From NCBI GenBank assembly GCA_947501555.1, contig CANMWG010000001.1:1240001-1304000 (forward strand): a DNA stretch of 64,000 bases. Reading direction: 5' to 3'. The notes beneath the pieces were generated by a model. That model was not told the DNA's origin. It ran no database searches and saw only the letters and a list, made by a program, of their open reading frames with translations. This document shows, piece by piece, positions 8,566 through 18,108 of the stretch. Made by a program: the position numbers and the translations under genes. The DNA is from an uncultured Paracoccaceae bacterium (GTDB lineage Bacteria > Pseudomonadota > Alphaproteobacteria > Rhodobacterales > Rhodobacteraceae). How positions within the stretch are numbered: position 1 is the stretch's first letter; each line of letters opens with the position of its first letter.

Positions 8566-9843
8566 ATGCCTACAGAAATTCTGATGCCCGCCCTGTCCCC
8601 CACGATGGAGGAAGGCACGCTGGCCAAGTGGCACGTCAAAGAGGGCGATACCGTGTCCTCGGGCGATATCATGGCCGAGATCGAAACCGACAAGGCCACG
8701 ATGGAGTTCGAGGCTGTTGACGAAGGGGTCATGGGTAAAATCCTGGTCGCTGAAGGCACCGAAGGTGTGAAAGTCAATGACGTGATTGCTGTGTTGCTGG
8801 AAGATGGTGAAAGCGCTGATGACATCGGCGCGGCTCCTGCCTCAAAGGCCGCGGCACCCGTAGCAGAAGCAGCCAAAGCGCCCCCACCTGCGGCCCCTGC
8901 CCCCGCTGCACCTCCGAAAGCTGACGGTACCCGCATCTTTGCAACACCCCTTGCCCGCCGGATCGCCGCTGACAAAGGGTTGGACTTGGCAGCCATCTCG
9001 GGTTCTGGCCCGCACGGCCGAATTGTGAAAGCTGATGTTGAAGGCGCTACGGCCGCTCCGAAAGCCGCAGCGCCTGCCGCAAAAGCAGATGCGCCCACAG
9101 CACTTGCTGCCGGTCCATCAACCGAAGCTGTACTGAAAACATACGCGGACCGGCCATTTGAAGAAGTCAGCCTGGACGGCATGCGCAAGACAATCGCCGC
9201 CCGCCTGACGGAAGCCAAGCAATCGGTGCCCCACTTCTATCTACGCCGGGACATTCAGCTGGACGCGCTGTTGAAGTTTCGCAGTCAGCTGAACAAGCAG
9301 CTTGAACCCCGGGGTGTAAAGCTGTCGGTCAACGACTTTATCATCAAGGCCTGTGCGCTGGCCTTGCAGCAAGAACCGGAAGCCAACGCCGTCTGGGCCG
9401 GTGATCGCACGCTGAAGTTTGAGAAATCAGACGTAGCCGTGGCAGTGGCCATTGAAGGTGGGCTATTCACCCCGGTTCTGAAAGACGCCGAGATGAAGTC
9501 GCTTTCTGCCTTGTCTGCTGAGATGAAAGACCTGGCCAGCCGCGCACGCGACCGCAAGCTGGCCCCGCATGAGTATCAAGGCGGAAGCTTCGCGATCTCT
9601 AACTTGGGCATGTTTGGCATTGATAACTTTGACGCCATCATCAACCCACCACACGCAGCGATCCTCGCCGTCGGGGCTGGGACGAAGAAACCAATCGTGG
9701 GTGCAGATGGTGAACTGACTGTAGGCACCGTCATGTCGACCACGCTGTCGGTCGATCATCGGGTCATCGATGGCGCACTGGGTGCGAACCTTTTGAACGC
9801 CATCAAGGACAACCTTGAGAACCCAATGACAATGCTGGCCTAA
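8566..9843 (+). CDS. pdhC: Dihydrolipoamide acetyltransferase (E2 of pyruvate dehydrogenase)
   Basis: Core acetyltransferase of the complex; moves the acetyl group from lipoamide to CoA. Order of parts in 425 residues: lipoyl domain 1-80 with K43, Ala/Pro linker, peripheral subunit-binding domain at about 123-158 ([18 protein letters not shown]), a second linker, and a catalytic domain from about 195 with [11 protein letters not shown] near the end (H398 and D402 catalytic). TTAAGGAGACAGCGCA before the ATG gives a strong ribosome binding site. No E3 (lpd) follows; the operon ends at a strong bidirectional hairpin. Confidence 0.97.
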   Translation: MPTEILMPALSPTMEEGTLAKWHVKEGDTVSSGDIMAEIETDKATMEFEAVDEGVMGKILVAEGTEGVKVNDVIAVLLEDGESADDIGAAPASKAAAPVAEAAKAPPPAAPAPAAPPKADGTRIFATPLARRIAADKGLDLAAISGSGPHGRIVKADVEGATAAPKAAAPAAKADAPTALAAGPSTEAVLKTYADRPFEEVSLDGMRKTIAARLTEAKQSVPHFYLRRDIQLDALLKFRSQLNKQLEPRGVKLSVNDFIIKACALALQQEPEANAVWAGDRTLKFEKSDVAVAVAIEGGLFTPVLKDAEMKSLSALSAEMKDLASRARDRKLAPHEYQGGSFAISNLGMFGIDNFDAIINPPHAAILAVGAGTKKPIVGADGELTVGTVMSTTLSVDHRVIDGALGANLLNAIKDNLENPMTMLA

Positions 9844-9865
9844 AGAGCCGCCCTTTGAAAAACCA

Positions 9866-9897
9866 GAAACGCCGCCTGCTGATCAAGGCGGCGTTTC
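9866..9897. terminator. Bidirectional terminator between pdhC and cysE
   Basis: Perfect 11-base arms GAAACGCCGCC (9866-9876) and GGCGGCGTTTC (9887-9897) with a 10-base loop, ending in TTTCTTA on the plus strand. It directly touches the cysE stop codon (9898-9900) and can serve both convergent operons. Confidence 0.75.
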
Positions 9898-10707
9898 TTA
9901 TTTGGCTGTATTCAAAATTTGATCCATGGTCATAGAGGGCTGCGAACACCCGGCCTCTCCGACAATCTTTGCAGGCACGCCTGCGACTGTCTTCATCGGC
10001 GGCACTTCTTCCAAGACGACAGACCCTGCTGCAATTCGGCTGCAATTGCCGACCTTGATGTTACCGAGAACTTTGGCACCAGCTCCAATCAGCACGCCAT
10101 CGCCAATTTTTGGATGCCGTTCATCGTCTTCCTTGCCAGTGCCGCCCAACGTGACCGAGTGCAGCATTGAAACATTGTCACCAACAACCGCAGTTTCGCC
10201 AACAACGATCGAATGGGCATGATCTATCATGATCCCTTGCCCAATCTTGGCAGCAGGGTGGATATCAACGCCAAAAAGCTCACTCACCCGCATTTGGACG
10301 AAATAGGCTAGATCATGACGCCCCTGCATCCAGAGCCAGTGGCCCAAGCGGTAGGCCTGCACGGCCTGGAAACCCTTAAAGAACAACAAGGGTTGCAGGA
10401 ACCGATGGCAAGCAGGGTCACGATCAAAGATTGCCACCAAGTCAGCTCTTGCCGCGCCGGTTATCGCGGGATCAGCGATATAGGCAGCATCAGCGATTTC
10501 ACGCAGAATCTGCTCTGACATCTCAGGCGACGCCAGCTTCGTCGAAATGCGATATGCCAAAGCACCAACAAAAGAATCGTGATGCAGAACGCCGGAATAG
10601 ATAAGACCACCCATCAAAGGCTCCACCTCGATGGCTTGCTCTGCTTCTAGGCAAATACGGCTCCAAACCGGATCAACTTCGGCGAGCGTTTTTTGTAGAT
10701 GGGCCAT
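9898..10707 (-). CDS. cysE: Serine O-acetyltransferase
   Basis: Makes O-acetylserine from serine and acetyl-CoA, the first step of cysteine synthesis. The 269-residue product has an alpha-helical N-terminal half and a left-handed beta-helix of hexapeptide repeats from about residue 150 (HPAAKIGQGIMIDHAHSIVV, VTLGGTG). I chose the ATG at 10707, preceded by AAGGAA, because MAHLQKTLAEVDPVWSRI matches the usual CysE start; a longer frame to 10830 exists but its extra residues look unrelated. Downstream of the GTA cluster on the same strand. Confidence 0.96.
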   Translation of the reverse strand: MAHLQKTLAEVDPVWSRICLEAEQAIEVEPLMGGLIYSGVLHHDSFVGALAYRISTKLASPEMSEQILREIADAAYIADPAITGAARADLVAIFDRDPACHRFLQPLLFFKGFQAVQAYRLGHWLWMQGRHDLAYFVQMRVSELFGVDIHPAAKIGQGIMIDHAHSIVVGETAVVGDNVSMLHSVTLGGTGKEDDERHPKIGDGVLIGAGAKVLGNIKVGNCSRIAAGSVVLEEVPPMKTVAGVPAKIVGEAGCSQPSMTMDQILNTAK

Positions 10708-10787
10708 AGCACGGTTCCTTCTGCGTGGACCCTGATGATATGCTATTTTTGCAGATTTTTCCAAGAACAATTCGGTGAAGCTGCAGT

Positions 10788-11081
10788 TCACAATTCTTGA
10801 TCGTCGCGTTGCGCGTGCAAGGTCATGCAAATCAAGGCCACGGCTGCTAGATACCCTCGGTTCATTTGCGCGGGCCGCGGGACCTGTTGAAAACGGGCCG
10901 CAGCAGACATCAACGTACCGGTCCCGAAGTCAGGATGCGAACGCCCCAGTCGTTTTCGGTAGCGGTCCGCCAGCCCAGCCCGCCTGCACAGCTCGCTCGC
11001 CATCGCCTGTCGTTCGCAAGGACTGACATAGCAAATAGCACGCGCCCCGGCCTCAATGTCAGCCATCTGCACAGGGCGCAC
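10788..11081 (-). CDS. Small conserved protein downstream of the GTA cluster
   Basis: 97 residues, soluble, no signal peptide, rich in Arg and Ala (GARAICYVSPCERQAMASEL, RAGLADRYRKRLGRSHPDFG). I recall similar short proteins directly behind GTA gene g15 in other Rhodobacteraceae, but no function is known to me. The GTG start at 11081 lies 5 bases after the g15 stop, so it is almost certainly co-transcribed with the GTA genes. GAAGGG in the end of g15 could serve as its ribosome binding site. An internal ATG six codons in is an alternative start. Confidence 0.7.
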   Translation of the reverse strand: MRPVQMADIEAGARAICYVSPCERQAMASELCRRAGLADRYRKRLGRSHPDFGTGTLMSAAARFQQVPRPAQMNRGYLAAVALICMTLHAQRDDQEL

Positions 11082-11086
11082 TTGCC

Positions 11087-14000
11087 CTACCCTTCAACCA
11101 TCAGAGACGTCGCTAAGCCGGCCCCAAACCGCGCCGACAACTGCACAACCTCGACCTGGAATTGTTGTCCGCCCACCTCTGCTGTCAAATCGGCCTCATC
11201 ATAGGTCCAAAACGGCTCTGTCACAGTAACCAGCCGCAGCTGAACGCCACCCTGGATCACGCGTACTTCGTAGCTTTCGGTGTCTTCGCCAAGCGGAATA
11301 TCTTGATCCGCCCAGACATCGCCATCGATCCGGCTGCTGCGGATCCACGACAGCGCCAGCCCACTTGTCAGCCGTTCAGCACGCAAGTGCACGACCGGAT
11401 AAGGCCGCAAACCGTTTCCCTGAAAGGCATGTGTGGCATAGCGAAAGCTGGCATCCGAGATTGGCCGTTTCGCAGGGCCATATCGGAAGTGGCGCGCTGT
11501 GCTGCGGGTGCTGGACGGCAACGACAGTTGTTTTTGCGCACCGTTCAGGGTCGCTACAATCGACCCCGTTGGCCAAACATCGGGCATCAATCCGTGGCTT
11601 CCCAATTGACCCCGAAGAAGCGTCTGGATTTCGTATTCACGTGTTCCGGTAGGCACAGCGTTCAGAAACTGCACCAATTCCCAATTGTCAGGTGTGCCGT
11701 CTCCGATCACTAATGTATTTGCACCAGACAAAAGCCCGGTCAGGGTAGCAGAGCTGAGTTCGCCCGTTGTCAATTTTAGCTGCACGCCGGCCTGCCGGTC
11801 CCATATGCCAACGGGGCCGGAATAAAGCGGGCTCAGGGTCACCCCGATGACCGCAGGCTCATTTATAGTTTTTTCCAAGACATAACCACTATCCTGCGGC
11901 GCCATATAAAGTGCCACATCTCCGGGCCAGGGCGAGGCCGAAGCAACAACATAAGGTGCATGTGGTTGCTCATCCCCCGTCAGCAGCGGCAGATCCAAAA
12001 AAAGCAGCTCAACCGGGACCGGGCCTGCGAAAGGCGCAAAGGAAGGCGGATCATCGACGGTTGTCTGAGGCAGATATCCTTCCGAATCGATGCGTGTTGC
12101 TTCGATCAAGCGCTGCCCGGCCTCGTCGACCCGGTCAACACGGTAGCTGCCAGAATGCTCGGACGTGGCAATCTGTACTACGTCACCCGCGTTGACCGTA
12201 CATTGCGATGGCGGTACCGAAAAACTGACCGTGTCGCGACTAACACGAGCCTCTTGCAGCCAGCGGTTTGCGATATTGCGGCCCTCCGCACGTGTCATCG
12301 CCAATGGCACCTCACTTTGGGCAGAGATGGCACGCATATGGCCAGGATGGATGGCCTCGGATGCGATGACCTCATAATCGGTGTCGACATCGAGGTAGGT
12401 GATTTGGACCCGATTGGTGATTTCACCTGAGGGGGCACGTACCAGCGACAGGGAACGGCCCTCTTCAGGGTCCATGGCTAAAACATCATCGTCAATGACA
12501 TGGTCAACCCGTCCAATTCGGTTTTGAAAAACAAGCTTGCCATTCCGCTCAACCGCATCGAAACCATAAGCCAGCATCAACGGCTGTAAGGCTGCGCGAC
12601 CAGACACACCGGTATCTTGCGCATATCCGCGCACCATACCGTAAAGCCGGGACACATCGTACTGCGTCACCCCTGCCCGCGCGCAGATCTCGGCGACCAC
12701 CGAAGCAAGCGACCGATTTGTCGCCCGGCCGTTCAGCCAATGACCACGTGCATAGTTGTCCCCATCAGACCAAAGTGTCGTATTGCCTGGGAAGAAAGGA
12801 TATGGCCGCGCGTCCCATGCCCAGACATGCATCCGGGACACATCAACCATCGACGCCCCATAGACGGCCGATACCGGGTTGTTTGCACCATCGGCAAAGT
12901 AGCCATGCACGGCGCGGATGTACTGCGCTTGAATCAGGTCGTCCCGGTTCCCATTGGAATAATATGGCAGTTCGGATTCTGAGGACTTTGGATCCAGAAA
13001 TTTGTTTGGCTGGTTTGTGCCTTTGTCAATCGCGGCACAGCCAAATTCGGTGAACCAGATCGGTTTTGCCTCAGGCGTCCACGCCGTCGGAGTAGGCTGG
13101 CGCACCCCATTGATCCGGTTGTGATGCGCGTTCCCCCACCATCCGGCAAAGTCCTTGTAGCGCCAGACCCATGGCTCACCTTCGCCGTCTGTGATGTCTG
13201 TGCGGCGTTGTGCGGCCCTTGCTTCTGGGGTGGAATAAAACCAGTCATACCCTTCGCCTGCCGCGACATTGGCCGTCAGATAGTCCAAGTTGTAGATCGA
13301 TTCCGCCGCGATATCGCTGTGGTCCTCACCGTCGCGCCAATCAGAGAGCGGCATGTAATTGTCGACCCCGATGAAATCGATATTCGGATCCGCCCAAAGT
13401 GGATCAAGATGGAAAAACTTGTCCGCGGTGCCGGCGGGCTGATACCCGTGATATTCGGACCAATCAGCAGCATAGCTGATCTTACAATCCGGCCCGAGAA
13501 TGACCCGTACATCTGCGGCCAACTGGCGCAAGGCTTCCACCGCAGGAAAGCTGTCAGCAGCGTCGCGGATTTGCGTCAGGCCGCGCATCTCGGACCCTAT
13601 ACAAAATGCATCCACTCCGCCCGCCGCTGCGCAAACATGGGCGTAGTGCAAAATGAACCGGCGGTAACCCCAATCTGAATTTCCGGCATACGTCACTTCA
13701 TTGCCAGACACAGTGAAGTCCGAAACCGCAGCATTTCCCATAAACGCAGCAACTTCCACTTCCGCGGCCGGCGTCCTGTCAGGGGTCCCATCGACGCCAG
13801 GTGCAAGGGACGTCGTAATGCGCCCACGCCATGGCAAAGCGGGTTGCCCAGAGTTCCCTGTATAAGGGTCCGTCTGCGTATTATCAGAGAGCTGCTCCAT
13901 CAGGATAAACGGGTAAAAAACCGGGGCCATGCCACGTTGTCGCATAGCCTGAATGGACTCAATCACGGCGGCATCTGCGGGCGTTCCCCCATAGACAGGC

Positions 14001-14983
14001 GCATTATCGGCAAAGGGAACCAATGCCGCGCCGTTGCGGGTTTCGCCAGACACCTGCCAAGGCATAGCTTCAGCGTCGACGTCGTTTTGTTCAACCTTCG
14101 GCCGGACGGAACAGTGGTTACAACGCAGATCATCGCCGAACCAAGACACAACCAAGACAACGGATTTACATTTGGGCAGCTCACCCTCAAGCGCATCCAA
14201 AGACGTCAAAAAGTCGCTTTGGCCCGAGGGGGAATTTGTGTTGATGGCAACTTGCTCGCCGTAGGATGGCGAAAGATAGACTTGTGAGGTGGCCAGACTG
14301 TATTCACCAGTCCCCGGGATCAAGGCGACACCTGACACAACATCGGCAAGATCATCGCCCGTTGGCGCCGCGCGCATCACCTCAAATGTCAGTTGCGGGA
14401 TACGATTGCCAAACTGCCCAAGTGGCAAGTCTTCCAGAACGACATAGGCGGTTCCGCGGTATGCTGGGGTCTGATCCAACCCTTCAATTGCCGCAATCTT
14501 GGGATCGGGCTGCTGATCCATCCCACCTGTATAGACCCGCAAATTCAGATCAGCCGCCGAAATCTCTACTCCGTCAGCCCAGATGCGCCCGACCCGGCTA
14601 ATCTCGCCTTCGCAAAGCGCCACGGCCAAGTTGACCGAATAGGAATATTCGGTGATCTCGGGTGAGGCAGGTGCCCCTTTGCCTCCGCCTGAGGTCTGTT
14701 TGGATTCGCTAAAATTGGAAGCCCAGATGACCTGCCCGGGCACACGTAGGCGGCCATATACCATCTGAACGCCCACGCCTTCTGCAGCACTGGTGATGCG
14801 AAATCGATCAACACGCCCCGACTCAATCGGCTCACTTCCCGACCCCAAAAGCTGTTGGTCGATGCGCCGTCCGATTACGGCGCCCGCCGCGCGCCCAATC
14901 GTTGCCATGGACAGACCCAAAACGGTCCCACCCATACTTCCACCAAGAGCCATACCGGCCGCAGAGAGCGCAATAGTCGCCAT
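11087..14983 (-). CDS. g15: GTA host-specificity 'megatron' tail protein
   Basis: Large tip protein of the gene transfer agent tail, homologous to RcGTA g15. 1298 residues: an N-terminal glycine-rich segment (about 1-45), a TIM-barrel glycoside-hydrolase-like domain (about 420-740, with AADWSEYHGYQPAG, IDFIGVDNYMPL and the WFTEFGCAAIDKGTNQ block), a phage-tail domain (about 790-980) and C-terminal beta-rich repeats ending in a receptor-binding-like part. Length matches the RcGTA protein. It is the last structural gene of the cluster; the stop precedes a small gene by 5 bases. Confidence 0.95.
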   Translation of the reverse strand: MATIALSAAGMALGGSMGGTVLGLSMATIGRAAGAVIGRRIDQQLLGSGSEPIESGRVDRFRITSAAEGVGVQMVYGRLRVPGQVIWASNFSESKQTSGGGKGAPASPEITEYSYSVNLAVALCEGEISRVGRIWADGVEISAADLNLRVYTGGMDQQPDPKIAAIEGLDQTPAYRGTAYVVLEDLPLGQFGNRIPQLTFEVMRAAPTGDDLADVVSGVALIPGTGEYSLATSQVYLSPSYGEQVAINTNSPSGQSDFLTSLDALEGELPKCKSVVLVVSWFGDDLRCNHCSVRPKVEQNDVDAEAMPWQVSGETRNGAALVPFADNAPVYGGTPADAAVIESIQAMRQRGMAPVFYPFILMEQLSDNTQTDPYTGNSGQPALPWRGRITTSLAPGVDGTPDRTPAAEVEVAAFMGNAAVSDFTVSGNEVTYAGNSDWGYRRFILHYAHVCAAAGGVDAFCIGSEMRGLTQIRDAADSFPAVEALRQLAADVRVILGPDCKISYAADWSEYHGYQPAGTADKFFHLDPLWADPNIDFIGVDNYMPLSDWRDGEDHSDIAAESIYNLDYLTANVAAGEGYDWFYSTPEARAAQRRTDITDGEGEPWVWRYKDFAGWWGNAHHNRINGVRQPTPTAWTPEAKPIWFTEFGCAAIDKGTNQPNKFLDPKSSESELPYYSNGNRDDLIQAQYIRAVHGYFADGANNPVSAVYGASMVDVSRMHVWAWDARPYPFFPGNTTLWSDGDNYARGHWLNGRATNRSLASVVAEICARAGVTQYDVSRLYGMVRGYAQDTGVSGRAALQPLMLAYGFDAVERNGKLVFQNRIGRVDHVIDDDVLAMDPEEGRSLSLVRAPSGEITNRVQITYLDVDTDYEVIASEAIHPGHMRAISAQSEVPLAMTRAEGRNIANRWLQEARVSRDTVSFSVPPSQCTVNAGDVVQIATSEHSGSYRVDRVDEAGQRLIEATRIDSEGYLPQTTVDDPPSFAPFAGPVPVELLFLDLPLLTGDEQPHAPYVVASASPWPGDVALYMAPQDSGYVLEKTINEPAVIGVTLSPLYSGPVGIWDRQAGVQLKLTTGELSSATLTGLLSGANTLVIGDGTPDNWELVQFLNAVPTGTREYEIQTLLRGQLGSHGLMPDVWPTGSIVATLNGAQKQLSLPSSTRSTARHFRYGPAKRPISDASFRYATHAFQGNGLRPYPVVHLRAERLTSGLALSWIRSSRIDGDVWADQDIPLGEDTESYEVRVIQGGVQLRLVTVTEPFWTYDEADLTAEVGGQQFQVEVVQLSARFGAGLATSLMVEG

Positions 14984-14989
14984 GTCAGT

Positions 14990-15418
14990 TCATCCTTGTG
15001 ATATGTGGTAACGGGCCGCGATGCGCCTGCGCCAAGGCTGGGAAAGCGGGCTCTCGATGACACCATGGCCCGTGTAGGAATGGATAAAATGGGCATCTGG
15101 GTCTGCCGAAGAAACGATGCCGATATGTTTGGCAATTGCACCACTGCGCATCCGAAACAGCAGAACTTGGCCCGGAAGTATCTCGGCGGGTGCGGGCTGC
15201 ATGTGCCTGGCAGCCGCTGCCCACAGGACCTCATCCGCCTGCGGCTCGGCCCAATCCGCCGTATAGGCAGGCATGGCCTCAGGTTCAGACCCCAAAACCT
15301 CACGCCAGACCCCTCGCAGCAGCCCCAGACAATCGCACCCAACTCCTTTGACCGAGGCTTGGTGCAAATAAGGCGTACCAATCCAATCGCGTGCGGCGCT
15401 GACAATCAAACGATTCAA
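14990..15418 (-). CDS. g14: GTA NlpC/P60-type cell wall peptidase
   Basis: Predicted gamma-D-glutamyl peptidase of the tail baseplate, homologous to RcGTA g14, which helps penetrate the recipient's peptidoglycan. With a TTG start at 15418 the product has 142 residues: IVSAARDWIGTPYLHQ near the N-terminus, the catalytic cysteine in CDCLGL (C30), and histidines in AKHIGI and HFIHSY. The TTG overlaps the TGA stop of g13 (TTGA), which supports this start even though the open frame extends further upstream. Six bases separate it from g15. Confidence 0.9.
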   Translation of the reverse strand: MNRLIVSAARDWIGTPYLHQASVKGVGCDCLGLLRGVWREVLGSEPEAMPAYTADWAEPQADEVLWAAAARHMQPAPAEILPGQVLLFRMRSGAIAKHIGIVSSADPDAHFIHSYTGHGVIESPLSQPWRRRIAARYHISQG

Positions 15419-16299
15419 CGGCCTAGCCTTCCGCCAGCATTTGCTTTGTCCGAACGCGGCACGCTTACCAGCCAATCGTCCCCTGGGATATGCGGGAAGC
15501 CCTGAAAGTTCAGAAGGTTCGCAAATTTCGCTTTGCACGTCTCGGCGCGCTTGTCGCAACCCGTAATCAGACGCACCTGATCACCCGCCTCAATCAATGC
15601 ACGAATAGGCTGCCAGAGACGCAGCACGCGCTGACCCTCATCCTCTGTATCTTCTCGAATAACACCAGAAAGGCCAGCGGCAGTACCAGATTGAACTTCA
15701 ATCAGCCCCCCCTCGAACCACTTTGTGTCAAAGGCAGAAAGATCATTGAAACCAAAAATCTGCCCGCCTTGCACCGCTTGAACTGCCGTCTCAATTGAAA
15801 ACGCAGAATCGGACAGATTTGCACCGCAAGCGGCATCACCAAGAACAGCACTGCAGGTTGTCAGATACGAACGGCCCAAGGGCTGGTTCATCGGTTCTGA
15901 TAAACCACGCAGCTCTGCCTGAAAGGATCCGGCGACCCGCGTGATCTCACCAATGGTGCCGGAAAACCGCAACTGACGCGCCTCAGGATTGTCCCATTGC
16001 ACAAGCCAGGTCGAAACCCGTGCATCGTCATAGCGGCCCGCATCGATATCTGCTTCGGTAATGGCATCTGCCGACAGAACACCCAAGGCCTCGCTATTGT
16101 CGACAGACAGACCCGTCGTGCTGGACAAGGCCCGCGCGCTGAGCCCGTACTGCGGTTGAAACGTGATGCCGTCAAAGGTCAAAGGCTCATCATGGTCGGT
16201 AAACCCAAGCGTCAGGCCGTCCTGCCGTTCCAACACCCAGCAATGGCACACATGGGTTGCGCCTGTAGACAGATGCGCGTGTAAAGCCGCGACAGTCAT
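15415..16299 (-). CDS. g13: GTA baseplate hub protein (DUF2163)
   Basis: Homologue of RcGTA g13, the hub of the tail baseplate. 294 residues; an N-terminal DUF2163 region and a C-terminal BR0599-type region. Four cysteines, C149, C158, C248 and C255 (in LTTCS, AACGA and GCDKRAETC), are placed as expected for the iron-sulfur cluster reported in the hub. It overlaps g12 by 4 bases and g14 by 4 bases, so translation is coupled. Confidence 0.93.
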   Translation of the reverse strand: MTVAALHAHLSTGATHVCHCWVLERQDGLTLGFTDHDEPLTFDGITFQPQYGLSARALSSTTGLSVDNSEALGVLSADAITEADIDAGRYDDARVSTWLVQWDNPEARQLRFSGTIGEITRVAGSFQAELRGLSEPMNQPLGRSYLTTCSAVLGDAACGANLSDSAFSIETAVQAVQGGQIFGFNDLSAFDTKWFEGGLIEVQSGTAAGLSGVIREDTEDEGQRVLRLWQPIRALIEAGDQVRLITGCDKRAETCKAKFANLLNFQGFPHIPGDDWLVSVPRSDKANAGGRLGR

Positions 16300-16928
16300 A
16301 CCCGGACCTCAACAATCGGGATATTGGGGGCTTCACCGGCCTGGAAGCTTGAAACTGAAGTCATAATCGCATCGGTGTCAAAACGAACGGGCACATCGAA
16401 TTCGAACCCGGCACGCACCTCGGCCCCTTGGTTTGGTGGATGGGCAAAACTGACCTGACCGATCGCCGCGTCGACCGTGTAATCAATACCCTCTTGAAGC
16501 GGGTCGCCACCAACTGAAACCCGAACCGAACCGTCCACAGGTTTGGTGATCGGACGGGCGTAGCTGAATTCACCCGAGCGGTAGGTTTTTGTCAGCTGCA
16601 AACTGTCCGTGACCTCATCGCCCACAGCAATCAACTGATCCGTACATGAAATATCTTGCGATGGAGCACAGGATTTATAATCGCTCCAATCCTTCCACCG
16701 AAACCCGATAAGCTGACCCTGCCGGGCTTCAAAAAACGCAATCAACGTTTCAAGATCATCCAAAGACCGCAGCCCCATACCTCCGTCATAACGGCGGCGG
16801 GCATGGGCCCAAGGGCTATTCCGTTCCTCGAACCCATTTGCCAAAGTTACAATCTCGGTGCGGCGCTCGGGCCCGCCTACAGACCCAAAGCTCAGCGACG
16901 CGGGAAACCGCACGTCATGAAATGCCAT
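16296..16928 (-). CDS. g12: GTA distal tail protein (DUF2460)
   Basis: Homologue of RcGTA g12. The 210-residue product begins MAFHDVRFPASLSFGSVGGP, a hallmark of DUF2460 proteins, followed by RRTEIVTLANGFEERNSPW. It forms the ring at the end of the tail tube that carries the baseplate. Length is as in other Rhodobacteraceae. Its ATG follows AGGGAGAATTGAACA 13 bases after the g11 stop region, and the end overlaps g13 by 4 bases. Confidence 0.93.
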   Translation of the reverse strand: MAFHDVRFPASLSFGSVGGPERRTEIVTLANGFEERNSPWAHARRRYDGGMGLRSLDDLETLIAFFEARQGQLIGFRWKDWSDYKSCAPSQDISCTDQLIAVGDEVTDSLQLTKTYRSGEFSYARPITKPVDGSVRVSVGGDPLQEGIDYTVDAAIGQVSFAHPPNQGAEVRAGFEFDVPVRFDTDAIMTSVSSFQAGEAPNIPIVEVRV

Positions 16929-16941
16929 TGTTCAATTCTCC

Positions 16942-17601
16942 CTAGCGATTGCGTTGACTGCGCCCAAGGGCGCGGGCCATTTGGGTGGCGATTTGCCCTT
17001 GGCTTCGCTGAAAGCCCTGCGCATCGGGGGTGGTGATGTTCATGGTCACCGACACAGGGGACGACCCTTGGGTGCGCACCCCCAACCGGCCATCAGCACC
17101 GCGCGCAAGCGGCATAATCGCCTCTGGTCCAGCTTCGCCCATCAAGCCTGTTCCACCACGCATCGGAAAGCTGGTGGGGCTGCTGACAATACCGCCTTGG
17201 GCAAAAGGCATCACACGCCCTTGCGAAAAAGAGGCTCCATCAGCAAAGGGCATGACACTGGAAACGGCTGAATTCAGGCCATCCGCCAAAAGTGACCCAA
17301 GCTGATTGGTGACGGGTTGGACGGCCGCCGAATAGGCCGTGTTGATCATTGATTGGGCCACTGTACCCAAGACATCAGACAGTTTCGCGCCATCCAGCAC
17401 CAGCCCATCAAAGGCTTTGCGCAACCCAGTTGAGAACCCGCGTTCCAGATTACCAAGATCGCGCGTTGTATCCCCAAGCGATCCTTGCACGTCACGCAAT
17501 TGGCGATCAAAAGCGGCGGTCATTGCGGCCGCATCGCCCAAGGTGCTCTCCAGCGCACTCACATCGCTTTCAAGCGCGTCAATCTTATCAATATCATCCA
17601 T
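16942..17601 (-). CDS. g11: GTA tail tape measure protein
   Basis: Homologue of RcGTA g11, which sets tail length and is ejected with DNA. 219 residues, helical at the N-terminus (DALESDVSALESTLGDA repeats) and Gly/Ala-rich afterwards (GTGLMGEAGPEAIMPLARG, a tape-measure signature). It is short because the GTA tail is short. I chose the ATG at 17601 over a longer frame to 17646, since it overlaps g10.1 by 8 bases as in relatives and matches the family start MDD-D. Confidence 0.92.
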   Translation of the reverse strand: MDDIDKIDALESDVSALESTLGDAAAMTAAFDRQLRDVQGSLGDTTRDLGNLERGFSTGLRKAFDGLVLDGAKLSDVLGTVAQSMINTAYSAAVQPVTNQLGSLLADGLNSAVSSVMPFADGASFSQGRVMPFAQGGIVSSPTSFPMRGGTGLMGEAGPEAIMPLARGADGRLGVRTQGSSPVSVTMNITTPDAQGFQRSQGQIATQMARALGRSQRNR

Positions 17602-17797
17602 CACCCAAATCCTCTGTCTCGTCCGGAAAAGCCTCTGACAAGGCATCTAGTCTGCTGCGCCCCATCGGGGCGTTGTTTGCGGTTAACCCAAGCATCAGTT
17701 GCAGCTCCGCAGGTGTCAGCGCCCAGAACTCATCTGGTTTCAGGCGCAGCACATGCAGGCCTGCATGCATCAAGCCGGGCCAATCAAGCCGGATCAT
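17594..17797 (-). CDS. g10.1: GTA tail assembly chaperone-like protein
   Basis: 67 residues, homologous to the small rcc01693-type protein encoded between g10 and g11 in RcGTA. Features: LDWPGLMHAGLHVLRLKPDEFW followed by LTPAELQLMLG. It is thought to belong to the tail assembly chaperone set that binds the tape measure. It overlaps g10 by 4 bases and g11 by 8 bases. Confidence 0.88.
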   Translation of the reverse strand: MIRLDWPGLMHAGLHVLRLKPDEFWALTPAELQLMLGLTANNAPMGRSRLDALSEAFPDETEDLGDG

Positions 17798-18108
17798 GCA
17801 GGGGCAGCGAACGCGCGGGTCAATAGCAAGGCGGCCACCTTCGCCGCACCGACAGGTCCACCCTCGATTTCAGCAGTCAGCAACTGGTCGGATGTCCCCG
17901 TCCAGCCACCACCACGCAAGCCCGCCACAATCACAGCCATGACGTCACGGCCAGAGAAGTCGCCGCTCTCAAAACGGCGGGCAAGCGAAACTAAAGACCC
18001 CTCGCCCAAGGCCGTTTCCAACTCAGCAAGTGTGCCCAATGTCAGCTTGCAGTCATGGCTCACACCATCAATACGAACAGCAACTTCTCCGGCCCAGGGG
18101 TTTGCCAT
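17794..18108 (-). CDS. g10: GTA tail assembly chaperone (g10 family)
   Basis: 104 residues of the GTA gp10 family. The sequence MANPWAGEVAVRIDG and GTLAELETALGEGSL are conserved marks of this family. In phages the equivalent proteins coat the tape measure before the tail tube polymerises. Its start shares one base with the end of g9. Confidence 0.9.
   Translation of the reverse strand: MANPWAGEVAVRIDGVSHDCKLTLGTLAELETALGEGSLVSLARRFESGDFSGRDVMAVIVAGLRGGGWTGTSDQLLTAEIEGGPVGAAKVAALLLTRAFAAPA

Noticed and set aside
7282-8634. 450-residue open frame antisense to pdhB
   Set aside because: The plus strand encodes a clear pyruvate dehydrogenase subunit; the antisense frame has no family resemblance and arises from codon bias.
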